A DNA stretch of 64,000 nucleotides, from contig CAWDMX010000004.1 in assembly GCA_963803545.1 (NCBI GenBank), forward strand, positions 992,001 through 1,056,000. The letters run 5' to 3'. Shown in pieces: positions 42,887 through 51,076 of this stretch (the stretch's first letter is position 1; each line of letters starts with the position of its first letter). The DNA comes from Legionella_C sp963803545. GTDB lineage: Bacteria; Pseudomonadota; Gammaproteobacteria; Legionellales; Legionellaceae. The position numbers and the translations under genes are program-made. Under the pieces are notes generated by a model that made no database searches, was not told where the DNA came from, and saw only the letters and a list, made by a program, of their open reading frames with translations.

Positions 42887-43849
42887 ATGAAGGATCGAAG
42901 GTTAAACCGCACCACTATTTTAAACGTATTTTTGTTTTTGATGACAGCTACCCCCATTGTTATAGCGCAAGCACTACCGTCTTCTAAAACAGTACGAGGA
43001 AGCGCACCGGAAAGCCCGCGTATTTTGAAAAAAAATACGGCTATGAACGCTACCAAAACATTTCATCAAGACTCTAAGAAAGCGTATATCGCATCGTCAC
43101 CTAGAGTTTCCGAAGCAGCTAAAAACCACAGCCCTCCTTCAGTAAAGCCTTTGAAGAGTGGTATAAGAGTCACGGTATTAGCCGGGGGTAATTCATCGAC
43201 CTTTGATAAGCATGAACGAATCTTTTTCCCAGCGGAAACCTTTAGAGCCGACTCGTTCAAAATGGATGCTAATAAAATTAACTTTGCATCTGCAATCGGT
43301 GTCTCCTATGAAAAAATCCTTGATTCTCGTGGACATAATCCTTGGGGCATACTTCAGACTATCTCCTTAGGTGTTAATGCTTATTATCATGAAAGCCCGC
43401 GAAACGGTTCAGTATACGAATACGGCTTGTTCGACTTTAATAACGCCAGCTACGCCATGAAAATTAAAAGTTACCGGATAATGTTGGATACGGAATGGGG
43501 TTTAAGTCCGATATTTTTCGGCATGATGCCATTTCTTGAAGGCGGAATCGGTGGCGCTCAAAATACCCTAAGCTTCAAAAACACACCCCGACCCAATATT
43601 GGTGCTGACGGCGGATATTATAAACTGTCCAATCATACAACCACCCATTTTGCTTATCAGCTTGGTGCAGGACTCAAGATGCCTGTAAACGATCGGATTA
43701 TGCTCTCTGCGCGCTACCTCTTTGCGAATACCGGCGCTGCTAAAAGTGGGATCTCCGATGCCAACACCGGAGTAATACTCGCAAGTCCCGTCCGTACCGA
43801 TGTGCAATCGCAATCTGTATTATTTGGCTTAAGTTACTTATTTGGATAA
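42887..43849 (+). CDS. Outer-membrane beta-barrel protein (Legionella-type OMP)
   Basis: The protein has 320 aa. A signal peptide is likely (to VIAQA, residue about 29), followed by a basic Ser/Lys-rich linker to about residue 95. A beta-barrel domain with alternating strands follows (GIRVTVLAGGNSS, NKINFASAIGVSYEKIL, LQTISLGVNAYYHE, MPFLEGGIGGAQNTLSF, FAYQLGAGLKMPVNDRIMLSARYLFA) and ends in QSVLFGLSYLFG with a terminal aromatic-Gly. The pattern resembles outer-membrane proteins abundant in Legionellales; a precise family was not recognised. It is followed after 7 bp by the thaumatin-like gene, an apparent operon. Confidence 0.75.
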   Translation: MKDRRLNRTTILNVFLFLMTATPIVIAQALPSSKTVRGSAPESPRILKKNTAMNATKTFHQDSKKAYIASSPRVSEAAKNHSPPSVKPLKSGIRVTVLAGGNSSTFDKHERIFFPAETFRADSFKMDANKINFASAIGVSYEKILDSRGHNPWGILQTISLGVNAYYHESPRNGSVYEYGLFDFNNASYAMKIKSYRIMLDTEWGLSPIFFGMMPFLEGGIGGAQNTLSFKNTPRPNIGADGGYYKLSNHTTTHFAYQLGAGLKMPVNDRIMLSARYLFANTGAAKSGISDANTGVILASPVRTDVQSQSVLFGLSYLFG

Positions 43850-43856
43850 TTATATT

Positions 43857-45866
43857 ATGAAAAAAACTCTACAAAAAAAACAACTATTCTTGTTGGTGAT
43901 GGGTGTATTTAACACAACTTTGCTCTTAGCAGGAAGCACACCGCCATTATCTATTATTGCGCATGAAACAGTGCAAAATATGGCCCCAAATACAGCACAA
44001 ACAGTTAGTTATACACTTAAAAACAACGTCCCCATTGCACCAGTTATGCTAAATACAGACGCATCTAAAACAATGTTACACCCCGCGTCCCCATTTACCA
44101 CCTGGCGAATTATAGACGACTGTTCCTACAAAGGAATGCCTCATTACGTACCACCCAACGGAAGTTGTCACGTGAATGTTACTATTAACGCCGGAGGTAC
44201 GCCCGCTCACATACAACAAAGTCTTATTATTAATTACGGACCTACCTTCCAAACAATCGCGCCTTTTCCCTTACTAAATTTTGATATTAGCAATAGCGCA
44301 AGTGGATTCTTTTATACGACCGAACCGGCTGGTAATAACATGATGGTGAATACATCCCAACATCTCAGTTGGGGGGTGAAAAACACGACAGCAAATACGA
44401 TTGTACTCAATAATTCAACCACTAATTTTACTATTCCATCCTCCTTAATAGCGCCACCAACGTTTACAAATGATTGCGGTAATACAGTCCCATCAGGTGG
44501 TGGCACTTGTACTATTTCAACCACTATTCAAGCGCTTAGTACCGCCGGACAAGTGCAACAGCAACTTGCTATTGCTTACGATTCTGGCAAAACACTCGTT
44601 GCTGATCAGCCAACCAATTTTTCAATCCTTTCATCGGCGCGTACGCGCACATTTGTGTTTGAAAATCAATGCCCCTATGATGTTTGGTTGGCATTCGTTG
44701 GTGGTGGACAAATTAATGGATGCGTGACGGATGCTGATTGCGACAATAAACCAAACGTTACCCCTGGAACTTTTGTCTGCGATTCCGCAGCAGATGCTGG
44801 TGCGGGCATCTGTAATTGGAAAAATCCAACTCCTCCCGGGGGTGATTATAAAATATCCGCTAATGGCGGCACTAAAAATGTCACTTTAACTGAAAATGTA
44901 TACCCTCTTTCAGCCTCGCAACACCTGGTGTGGAGCGGCGTGATTGGCGGCAGAACCAGCTGTACCAGTTTGGGTTGCTCTACCGGAGACTGCGGTGGTG
45001 GCCAAGGCGGTTGCCCTGTTGGGCAAGGATTAAAACAACCTGCGCAGCAAGCTGAACCTACGTTCCAGCAAGAGTCTGATTTTTACGACATCACCGGAAT
45101 TAACGGCATCAACATACCAATGTCAATCGAACCCCAGGGAGTTTCACGCGACGCTACCAATCCTTATACCTGCGGCGCGCCAGGGATTACCACAGACCAG
45201 GCGAGTACGGGTGGCACAATTGGTGCTTGCTCATGGGAGTTTACCCCACCTAGCAACAACTATATTTGGGTTGCTAACGGTGGAATAAATTGCACTCTTA
45301 ACAGCGAATGCAATGAAGCGGGAGGAGAGGCTTGTGGATTATCTCAAGCGAGTATCAACTCTAATTCGGCGCAAAAAACCTGCGGAAATTTTGAAGGTTA
45401 TTGGACTGCGAATCAGGTATGCGGCATCAATACAAACTACTCAAATGCTCCCTATAATTGCACCAACCCCGCAACCAATGGAACATTCACTAATATGTAT
45501 CAATGCAGCGGAACGGGTTACAATCAGTCCTGCTACAATTCAGCCAACTCCACAACATGCTGTGGGTGCCAAAATTGGCAAGAAGCGCCAACGAATATAC
45601 TGCTCCCGTCAAATCCAGCAATTATTCCGCAGTGTAACACCACAGGAAACAATTCAAACAATACCGTCTGGAGTGCTAATGCCCTTCCGACACTGGGTTG
45701 GTATAAAGCCGCATGCCCACCCTTTTACGTCTATCCATTTGACGATAAAAGCAGCACCTTCAGCTGCACCAATAACCCCACTGGAATTAACTCAACCGAT
45801 TATAAAGTTACCTATTGCCCTGGTGGTAAATCGGGAGCCCCGACCGGAGTGACGCCCAACCCTTAA
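43857..45866 (+). CDS. Secreted thaumatin-like protein with two N-terminal beta-sandwich repeats
   Basis: The protein has about 669 aa from ATG at 43857; a TTG at 43842 would overlap the upstream gene. A signal peptide spans about residues 1-27. Two related regions of about 110 aa follow, each with a Cys-containing DDCSY/NDCGN...SC/TC pattern and a QQ-L-I-Y strand. From about residue 260 a thaumatin fold begins: RTFVFENQCPYDVWLAFVGG, HLVWSGVIGGRTSCTS, TGDCGGGQGGCPVGQG, and SDFYDITGINGINIPMSIEP. Many Cys continue to the end, suggesting a disulfide-rich exported protein. Thaumatin-like proteins can be glucan-binding or antifungal; its role here is unknown. It is probably co-transcribed with the barrel gene. 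Confidence 0.88.
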   Translation: MKKTLQKKQLFLLVMGVFNTTLLLAGSTPPLSIIAHETVQNMAPNTAQTVSYTLKNNVPIAPVMLNTDASKTMLHPASPFTTWRIIDDCSYKGMPHYVPPNGSCHVNVTINAGGTPAHIQQSLIINYGPTFQTIAPFPLLNFDISNSASGFFYTTEPAGNNMMVNTSQHLSWGVKNTTANTIVLNNSTTNFTIPSSLIAPPTFTNDCGNTVPSGGGTCTISTTIQALSTAGQVQQQLAIAYDSGKTLVADQPTNFSILSSARTRTFVFENQCPYDVWLAFVGGGQINGCVTDADCDNKPNVTPGTFVCDSAADAGAGICNWKNPTPPGGDYKISANGGTKNVTLTENVYPLSASQHLVWSGVIGGRTSCTSLGCSTGDCGGGQGGCPVGQGLKQPAQQAEPTFQQESDFYDITGINGINIPMSIEPQGVSRDATNPYTCGAPGITTDQASTGGTIGACSWEFTPPSNNYIWVANGGINCTLNSECNEAGGEACGLSQASINSNSAQKTCGNFEGYWTANQVCGINTNYSNAPYNCTNPATNGTFTNMYQCSGTGYNQSCYNSANSTTCCGCQNWQEAPTNILLPSNPAIIPQCNTTGNNSNNTVWSANALPTLGWYKAACPPFYVYPFDDKSSTFSCTNNPTGINSTDYKVTYCPGGKSGAPTGVTPNP

Positions 45867-46386
45867 AAGACACCCAAAAAAGCCAGCCCTATCTGGTTAC
45901 GCCACTTTTCAGAGTGCAACCATGTTAGGGCAAGCTCTTTGATGATGGATTAGCCTTTCCTGCGTTCTGTAGCTTTGTTGTGTTGCTTAATGAATAGTGC
46001 GTAGAGTGACGCAATGCCTAGCCACTCTATGACTCTTAAGAAATATTTTAAACAAGTAAGCCTACCCTAAATCTTTGATTAGACCATCGGAAACACGTTT
46101 AAAACGCCCAAATTTATTATTTCCTAAAATAACCTGGGGGTTTCCATTAAAAACTGTTCTGGTCTAATTGCATTGAACGCTTTTGTCTAGTCTGAGCTAA
46201 TACATTTAAACCATGATAAAAACAATATGTGCTTTTTCACTAAATTTCTGGTTCTATAGCTTTAAAAAGGCGTTAGCAAATGGACCAGAATTAATTGCAG
46301 GCTCACCAAAATTATCGCCGGGTATTTTGATATAACTATAGAGCTGGTTAACCTCATCTGATAAAGTATTTCAGAGATAAGAAACA
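45867..46386. other. Degenerate intergenic region
   Basis: This is 520 bp with no intact gene. On the minus strand, 46254-46376 is open and reads like the end of a protein (DEVNQLYSYIKIPGDNFGEP, ending AFLKL), possibly a gene remnant. AGCCAG and CTGGTT just after the thaumatin-like gene could form a weak hairpin. Confidence 0.4.
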
Positions 46387-47133
46387 CTATTTCCTGCATT
46401 CATAGACAATACTCTCGTCATTTTCATCTGGCGTAGCTAAGCTATCAAAAGCCTTTATTCTGCGCACTTTAAATCCACAATTTTTGAGAATTTCAGTTAA
46501 CTCATGCTGCTCGTAAATTCTAACTTTCAATTCTTCAATCTCTGTCTGAATAATGCTGTTGTTGTGGATGAGTTCGTATTTGCCAATTGAGTTGCAAACA
46601 TTCCCTTTCATAGTTGCTAATTGGCTTAGCATGATCATTTGATTATTCGGTTTGTGCCACACAGAGACACGCCATACATCAAGTGGTGGCACGGCTTTAA
46701 GTGTTTCACCTTCAAATAATAAAACACCATCATCGCTTAGGTGATCATAAAATTTTTTAAGCGCTGCTGTCACTGCTACGGGATCGATCATTAGACAAAA
46801 AGATCCGCTGGGAATAAAAATTAAGTTGTATTTTTCTGGCCGTTTTAAATCCGCAACGAAGCCTTTCCATACCGTAGGCTCTAAATTTTTAGCATTGGCT
46901 TTGGCATGCAAAGCTTTAAGCATATAGTCGCTTGCATCAAAGCCATCTATATTGAATCCTTCCTCGAGTCATGGCAGTAAAAAACGGCCTGTACCACACA
47001 TCGGTTCTAAAATAGGACCGTTTGCCCTCATTACATAATCACAATAAAAAGCATAAGCATCTTCTGGTGGATTAGGCTTGCTTAAATCGGAAACGTCAGT
47101 ACAAAAGCTGAGATAGGTGTCAAGCTGTTTCAT
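46387..47133 (-). pseudogene. Class I SAM-dependent methyltransferase gene with an in-frame TGA
   Basis: Read through one TGA (46969-46971, codon 55), the frame encodes about 248 aa. It has MKQLDTYLSFCTDVSDLSKP at the start, the SAM-binding motif I ILEPMCGTGRFLLP immediately before the TGA, then LEEGFNIDGFDASDYML (motif post I), and FIPSGSFCLM at motif II. The domain is otherwise complete. The start at 47133 overlaps the GNAT fragment's stop (ATGA). The substrate is unknown. A downstream start at 46923 would lack motif I and be inactive. Confidence 0.75.
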
Positions 47134-47520
47134 TGTGCCCCCCCCACGCCGCCCACTGAAGCTTTATGCATAGGCTGGGTTAACTCTAATATCATCAAGT
47201 ACTCATCAAAAAAAGTGTCTCCCATTTTGAGTGCGTGGGGTTCTGTGCCATATATTTTAAATCCCTGTTTTTGATAAAATGCCACAGCGCCAAGATTACT
47301 TGTCACACAGGTTAAGTGTAGTTGGATAACACGTAATTTTGCATGATTGATAATGGTTTGAATTAAAGAGCTTGCTATGCCTTGCCCCCTATATTCCGCT
47401 TTCGTATACATTCCCCAAATTACACCACGATGCTTTGTTTTGGCTAAATTTAAGCTATAAAAGCCAACGCAAGAGACAATTGAATTATCGACGAATACGA
47501 GCACGCAAGTCGTTTAACAC
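47130..47520 (-). pseudogene. GNAT-family acetyltransferase, N-terminally truncated
   Basis: About 124 aa remain. The acetyl-CoA-binding motif A is visible as VIWGMYTKAEYRGQGIASSL, followed by HLTCVTSNLGAVAFYQKQGF (motif B). The start of the domain is missing: the frame begins inside the fused transposase debris near 47505-47525. The C-terminus VGGVGGAQ is encoded by a G8 tract. It is coupled to the methyltransferase gene by a 4-bp overlap, so the two formed an operon before truncation. Confidence 0.7.
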
Positions 47521-48020
47521 GCGGTGCAACAGCCAAAGCAGAGTGCATTCTAGCATTATTGTAATAGCCTTCAATATATAGGAATATACTAAGCTTAGCT
47601 TGCTCCCGTGTTTTATAAACGCATTCATGAATTAATTCAACCTTCAATGCGTGAGAAAAGCTCTCTGCAATAGCATTGTCCCAGCAATTACCTTTTCGAC
47701 TCATACGGCCAATCAAACGATAGTCTTTGCGAATATTTATATATTTTTTAGAGCAGTACGGACTACCTCTGTCAGAATGCACAATAACGTTTTTAGGAAA
47801 CTTACGTTTAAACAGCGCCATCATTAACGCATCACAAACTAAAGACTTTTTCATGCGTTTGCTCATAGACTAGCCAATGACAGCTCGAGAATACAAATCA
47901 ATTATAACCGTAAGATATAACCATCTTTCTGTAGTGCGTATATAAGTGATATCACAGGCCCACTTTTGATTAGTCGCAGTTGATGAAAACTCACGATTTA
48001 AAATGTTTTTATATATTGGA
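47510..48020 (-). pseudogene. IS3-family transposase OrfB fragment with in-frame TAG
   Basis: The frame reads YKNILNREF, then NQKWACDITYIRTTERWLYL with the first catalytic Asp, then IDLYSRAVIG, a TAG (47870-47872, where a Trp is usual), and SMSKRMKKSLVCDALMMAL, VHSDRGSPYCS with the second Asp, KGNCWDNAIAESF with the Glu, and YNNARMHSAL. This is the IS3/IS150-type integrase core. The N-terminus is replaced by an IS256-type fragment and the C-terminus runs into the GNAT fragment. It is inactive and of a different subgroup from the intact IS3-family element at 2342. Confidence 0.8.
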
Positions 48021-48718
48021 AAGGTACATGCCTAAAATATCTTTCCGACCCTCTGTATTTACAGCAAGAACCGAGTAAAAAGCCTTGCTGGTCACTTTAC
48101 CTTCCGTGCGAACTTTAAAGTGCATGGCATCCAGAAATACGATTGGGTAGACCGAATCCAGCGGTCTATTGCGCCACTCGGTAATAACAGGGATTAATTT
48201 ATCGGTGATAAAGCTTATCTTGGCAGGCGACACATCAAGCCCATAAAGCTCCGTTAAATGATCTGCAATAGCCTCATAACTCATCCCTAAGGCATATAAC
48301 GAGAGGATTTTATTATCTAATGATTCATTCAAAACAGTTTGCCGTTTTTTTACTATCTCCGGTTCAAAGCTACCATTACGATCTCTTGGTGTTGCAAGTT
48401 CGAAGCAGCCCGTGCCTGTTTTTATTGTTTTGCTTTGCCTGCCATTGCGCCTGTTAGCTTCCTTTTCAGCCTTGCACTCGGCGAGATGGTTATCCATCTC
48501 GCCTTCTAAGGATGCCTCAAGAATTTCTTTGATAAGCGGGGTAAGAATACCGTCTTTTTCAGTAAGTGATTGACCAGATTTAAGTTGCTCTATCGCTGCA
48601 GCTCGGAACTGACTAAAATCAAAGTCAGCTAAATTATTATTTTTATTAAACATGTTCAGTTCTCCTAATTGTGCTAATTATAACAATTATTGAAAACTGA
48701 CACAGTTATTTAAACACT
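48009..48718 (-). mobile_element. IS256-family (mutator) element, 5' part only
   Basis: The transposase N-terminal 214 aa are intact (48009-48653): ILTPLIKEILEASLEGEMDNHL, NRRNGRQSKTIKT, LSLYALGMSYEAIADHLTELYG, and the first catalytic Asp in VFLDAMHFKVR. The frame stops after ILGMYLSN, where the family normally continues with about 190 more residues including the other catalytic residues. The upstream 65 bp end in GTGTTTAAATAACTGTGTCA (minus strand, near 48699-48718), typical of an IS256-type terminus. It is fused to an IS3-family fragment at about 48010-48020. Confidence 0.8.
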
Positions 48719-48796
48719 CCCTTATGGACGACTTTTCAGAAAAAAACAATGATTTTTATTTGATCACTTTGGTTAATTTTAATTTTAATGCTCTTA

Positions 48797-49321
48797 TCAA
48801 GGGATTATACAGTTATTTATAAATTTCTCTAATTTTTCTACTTCCTCTTCTCTTCTAACTTTTTTACCCAACCAACCAATTTGGTTGATAAGATCTCGTT
48901 GATCACGAATCATAAGATCGATAACCTCACTGCTTTTTTTAACTGATGATAGAGCCTGCCAGTGTAGATTATAATTATGCGCCATACTCATAAACTTTCT
49001 GTATTTTCTTTTTTCCAAAAAAGTCATAAATGATTCGTGCTTAATAAATTCTTGCTTATAGCTGTCTATTAGACTATCAATCCCACGGCCTTTGCTAATA
49101 GGAAAATTATCTTTGGACATGAGGTAATCACTGAAAACACACACAAGAAAATTGAAGGAGAGATTCCTAAATTCATTCCTTTTTTGGCTTCTCTCAATCC
49201 GTGCTTTTTTATCACCTTTTATATGAATTATTATGGTGAAAATCAAACCTATTGTAGCAATTAGCGCTGCAATCCATCCTGAATAGCAATTATTTGTTAA
49301 AAAATCTGAAAGTGCCACCAT
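48797..49321 (-). CDS. Uncharacterised single-pass membrane protein
   Basis: The protein has 174 aa. One transmembrane helix (WIAALIATIGLIFTIIIHI, about residues 16-34) is followed by a positively charged stretch (KGDKKARIERSQKRNEFR) and a mostly helical cytoplasmic domain. No family was recognised. The ATG at 49321 has only a weak upstream ATGGGG. It lies between IS debris and the tRNA-Leu gene, a place where small cargo genes of integrated elements are often found. Confidence 0.5.
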   Translation of the reverse strand: MVALSDFLTNNCYSGWIAALIATIGLIFTIIIHIKGDKKARIERSQKRNEFRNLSFNFLVCVFSDYLMSKDNFPISKGRGIDSLIDSYKQEFIKHESFMTFLEKRKYRKFMSMAHNYNLHWQALSSVKKSSEVIDLMIRDQRDLINQIGWLGKKVRREEEVEKLEKFINNCIIP

Positions 49322-49390
49322 GAAACCCCATAAGAAGTATCTCTTATAAAGTATATCGGTATTTGTTGTGGTTTATTGAGGTTATTTATT

Positions 49391-49418
49391 TTCAAGTGCC
49401 CCGCTAGTGCCCCTTGAA
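49391..49418. repeat. AGTGCCCC direct repeat within a TTCAAG/CTTGAA inverted repeat
   Basis: AGTGCCCC occurs twice (49395-49402 and 49406-49413), 3 bp apart, flanked by TTCAAG and CTTGAA. It lies 45 bp from the 3' end of tRNA-Leu. It may be a terminator-like hairpin or a recombination site relic. Confidence 0.35.
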
Positions 49419-49461
49419 ATAATTTAGAAAATCTATTTTTTTTGTAACTTATTGATTTAAT

Positions 49462-49548
49462 TGGTGCCCAGGGCCGGAATCGAACCGGCATGGTGTTACC
49501 ACCGAGGGATTTTAAGTCCCTTGCGTCTACCTGTTTCGCCACCTGGGC
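49462..49548 (-). tRNA. tRNA-Leu (anticodon TAA)
   Basis: The gene is 87 nt including the encoded CCA. The acceptor stem is GCCCAGG/CCTGGGC, the anticodon loop is ACTTAAAAT and a long variable arm (CTCGGTGGTAACACCATG) is typical of tRNA-Leu. The T arm is GCCGGTTCGATTCCGGC. It is followed on the plus-strand side by tRNA-Cys and tRNA-Gly genes in the same orientation. Confidence 0.95.
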
Positions 49549-49554
49549 ATACTT

Positions 49555-49628
49555 TGGAGGCTGAGGCCGGAATCGAACCGGCGTACACGGCTTTGCAGGC
49601 CGCTGCATAACCACTCTGCCACACAGCC
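49555..49628 (-). tRNA. tRNA-Cys (anticodon GCA)
   Basis: The gene is 74 nt including the encoded CCA. The acceptor stem is GGCTGTG, the anticodon stem-loop is CGGCCTGCAAAGCCG and the T arm is GCCGGTTCGATTCCGGC. U73, a Cys identity base, is present. It lies between the Gly and Leu tRNA genes. Confidence 0.95.
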
Positions 49629-49679
49629 AAATCATGGCGCTCTAATAAAAAAAGCGACGTTATATTTGGTCGCTTAATT

Positions 49680-49755
<76 letters not shown>

Positions 49756-49843
49756 ATGTCTTCGGGATGCAATTTTACCTATTTATCAAGCAGAGTCAAG
49801 GTTAAAATTGTTTTTATTTTAATAATTTTAATCGCTTTGAAGA

Positions 49844-50404
49844 TTATTTTTTTGACAATTCCGGCCACGCGATAATTAAATAAACAACCATTGACCAAAT
49901 AGTTAAAATAGCAGCAATATATAATAAAATAAATCCAAAAACTCCGCACCATGAAGCCTGAGGTTCAAAGGCCACTAAAAGCACCAAAGCGAGCATCTGC
50001 ACTGACGTTTTAATTTTACCTACCCGACTTACCGTAACACTTGCCCTGCTCCCAATTTCCGCCATCCACTCGCGCAATGCTGAAATGACTATCTCGCGCC
50101 CGACTATTACGATTGCCGGCAAAGTAATAAAATCAATATCTTTCGCACCCACTAATAATAACAAGGTGCTTGCTATTAACAACTTATCGGCAACAGGATC
50201 TAAGAATGCCCCGAACGGGGACATTTGTTGAAGTTTTCGCGCAAGAAAACCATCCAACCAATCGGTGAAACTTGCCAGCGCAAAGACAACAGCCGCAGCC
50301 GCATGCGCCCAATGAAAAGGCAAATAGAAAATAATGATAAATACTGGGATTAATAGGATTCTCATCAAGGTTAGTAAATTAGGTAAGCTCGTGACGTTAC
50401 TCAA
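49844..50404 (-). CDS. pgsA: CDP-diacylglycerol-glycerol-3-phosphate 3-phosphatidyltransferase
   Basis: The protein has 186 aa. It makes phosphatidylglycerophosphate, the committed step to phosphatidylglycerol and cardiolipin, in the inner membrane. The CDP-alcohol phosphotransferase motif D-G-x2-A-R-x8-G-x3-D-x3-D appears in DWLDGFLARK...GAFLDPVADK. About four to five hydrophobic helices are visible, and the N-terminus LPNLLTLMRILLIP is typical. The start is TTG at 50404 with AGAGGAA upstream. The HAD phosphatase gene ends 12 bp upstream, and the tRNA-Gly gene follows. Confidence 0.95.
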   Translation of the reverse strand: MSNVTSLPNLLTLMRILLIPVFIIIFYLPFHWAHAAAAVVFALASFTDWLDGFLARKLQQMSPFGAFLDPVADKLLIASTLLLLVGAKDIDFITLPAIVIVGREIVISALREWMAEIGSRASVTVSRVGKIKTSVQMLALVLLVAFEPQASWCGVFGFILLYIAAILTIWSMVVYLIIAWPELSKK

Positions 50405-50416
50405 AACAAGTTCCTC

Positions 50417-51076
50417 TTAATCAAGTAGGTGAAAATGATTCGCCAGAGCAGTATAATTGTCAAATACCACAATTGCACCAGCTGCTAGTAAACCCGAAGT
50501 GTCACGCTGATAAAAATCCACTCCAATTGCATCCATATCAATGCTTTTTGCCATTTCTATATCGGTCACTGAATCACCAATCATTAATGCTTTATCCGCT
50601 GAAACGTTTAGACTGTCTAAAATTTGCTGCAACATTTCCGGGTTGGGTTTGGGCGCCGTTTGCCCGGCGCATCGTGTGACTTTAAAAAACGCACTCAACC
50701 CAGATAAGGATAGCGCCCGTTGTAAGCCTTGATTTCCTTTATTGGTAGCGATGGCTAAGCTAATATTTTGTTCAGCGATACGTTTTACAAATTCTTTGGC
50801 GCCTGGAATCAAATAAATATCATTATGGCGTGACATTAATGCGTATTGCACGGCATCTAAAAGCTGTTCATGCTGCGACGTACGCAAATGGGGGTACACT
50901 TTTTTAACGGCATTAACCAAGCCCAAATCAACAGATTGCCGAGCAAGCTGCTCGTCCAGCTCACCAAAATTTAACCGTGCCGCTTCTTGTTGCACACAAT
51001 AGAGAATTTCACCTAAGGTATCGCTTAAGGTTCCTTCCCAGTCAAATATTATCAAATCATACGATTTATTTATCAC
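50417..51076 (-). CDS. HAD-superfamily hydrolase (Gph-like phosphatase)
   Basis: The protein has about 219 aa from the GTG at 51076, preceded by GGAGAGAAG; the longer frame lacks a ribosome site. HAD motif I is LIIFDWEGTLSDT, motif II LAIATNKG, motif III Lys near APKPNPEML and motif IV MIGDSVTDIEMA. The first Asp of motif I forms the phosphoaspartate; the second acidic position is Glu (DWEGT) instead of the usual Asp of DxDGT. It resembles phosphoglycolate phosphatase in size. Its start overlaps the rluC stop codon, a position also seen in other gammaproteobacteria. Confidence 0.88.
   Translation of the reverse strand: MINKSYDLIIFDWEGTLSDTLGEILYCVQQEAARLNFGELDEQLARQSVDLGLVNAVKKVYPHLRTSQHEQLLDAVQYALMSRHNDIYLIPGAKEFVKRIAEQNISLAIATNKGNQGLQRALSLSGLSAFFKVTRCAGQTAPKPNPEMLQQILDSLNVSADKALMIGDSVTDIEMAKSIDMDAIGVDFYQRDTSGLLAAGAIVVFDNYTALANHFHLLD

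Noticed and set aside
46969..46971. TGA read as tryptophan or selenocysteine
   Set aside because: Two in-frame TGA codons (here and at 37294-37296) occur only in genes with other signs of decay. Many intact genes in the window end in TGA and use TGG for Trp, and no SECIS-like hairpin was seen.
49297..49635. 112-codon minus-strand frame over the tRNA genes
   Set aside because: It runs through the tRNA-Leu and tRNA-Cys genes, whose cloverleaf features are clear; it is not a protein gene.
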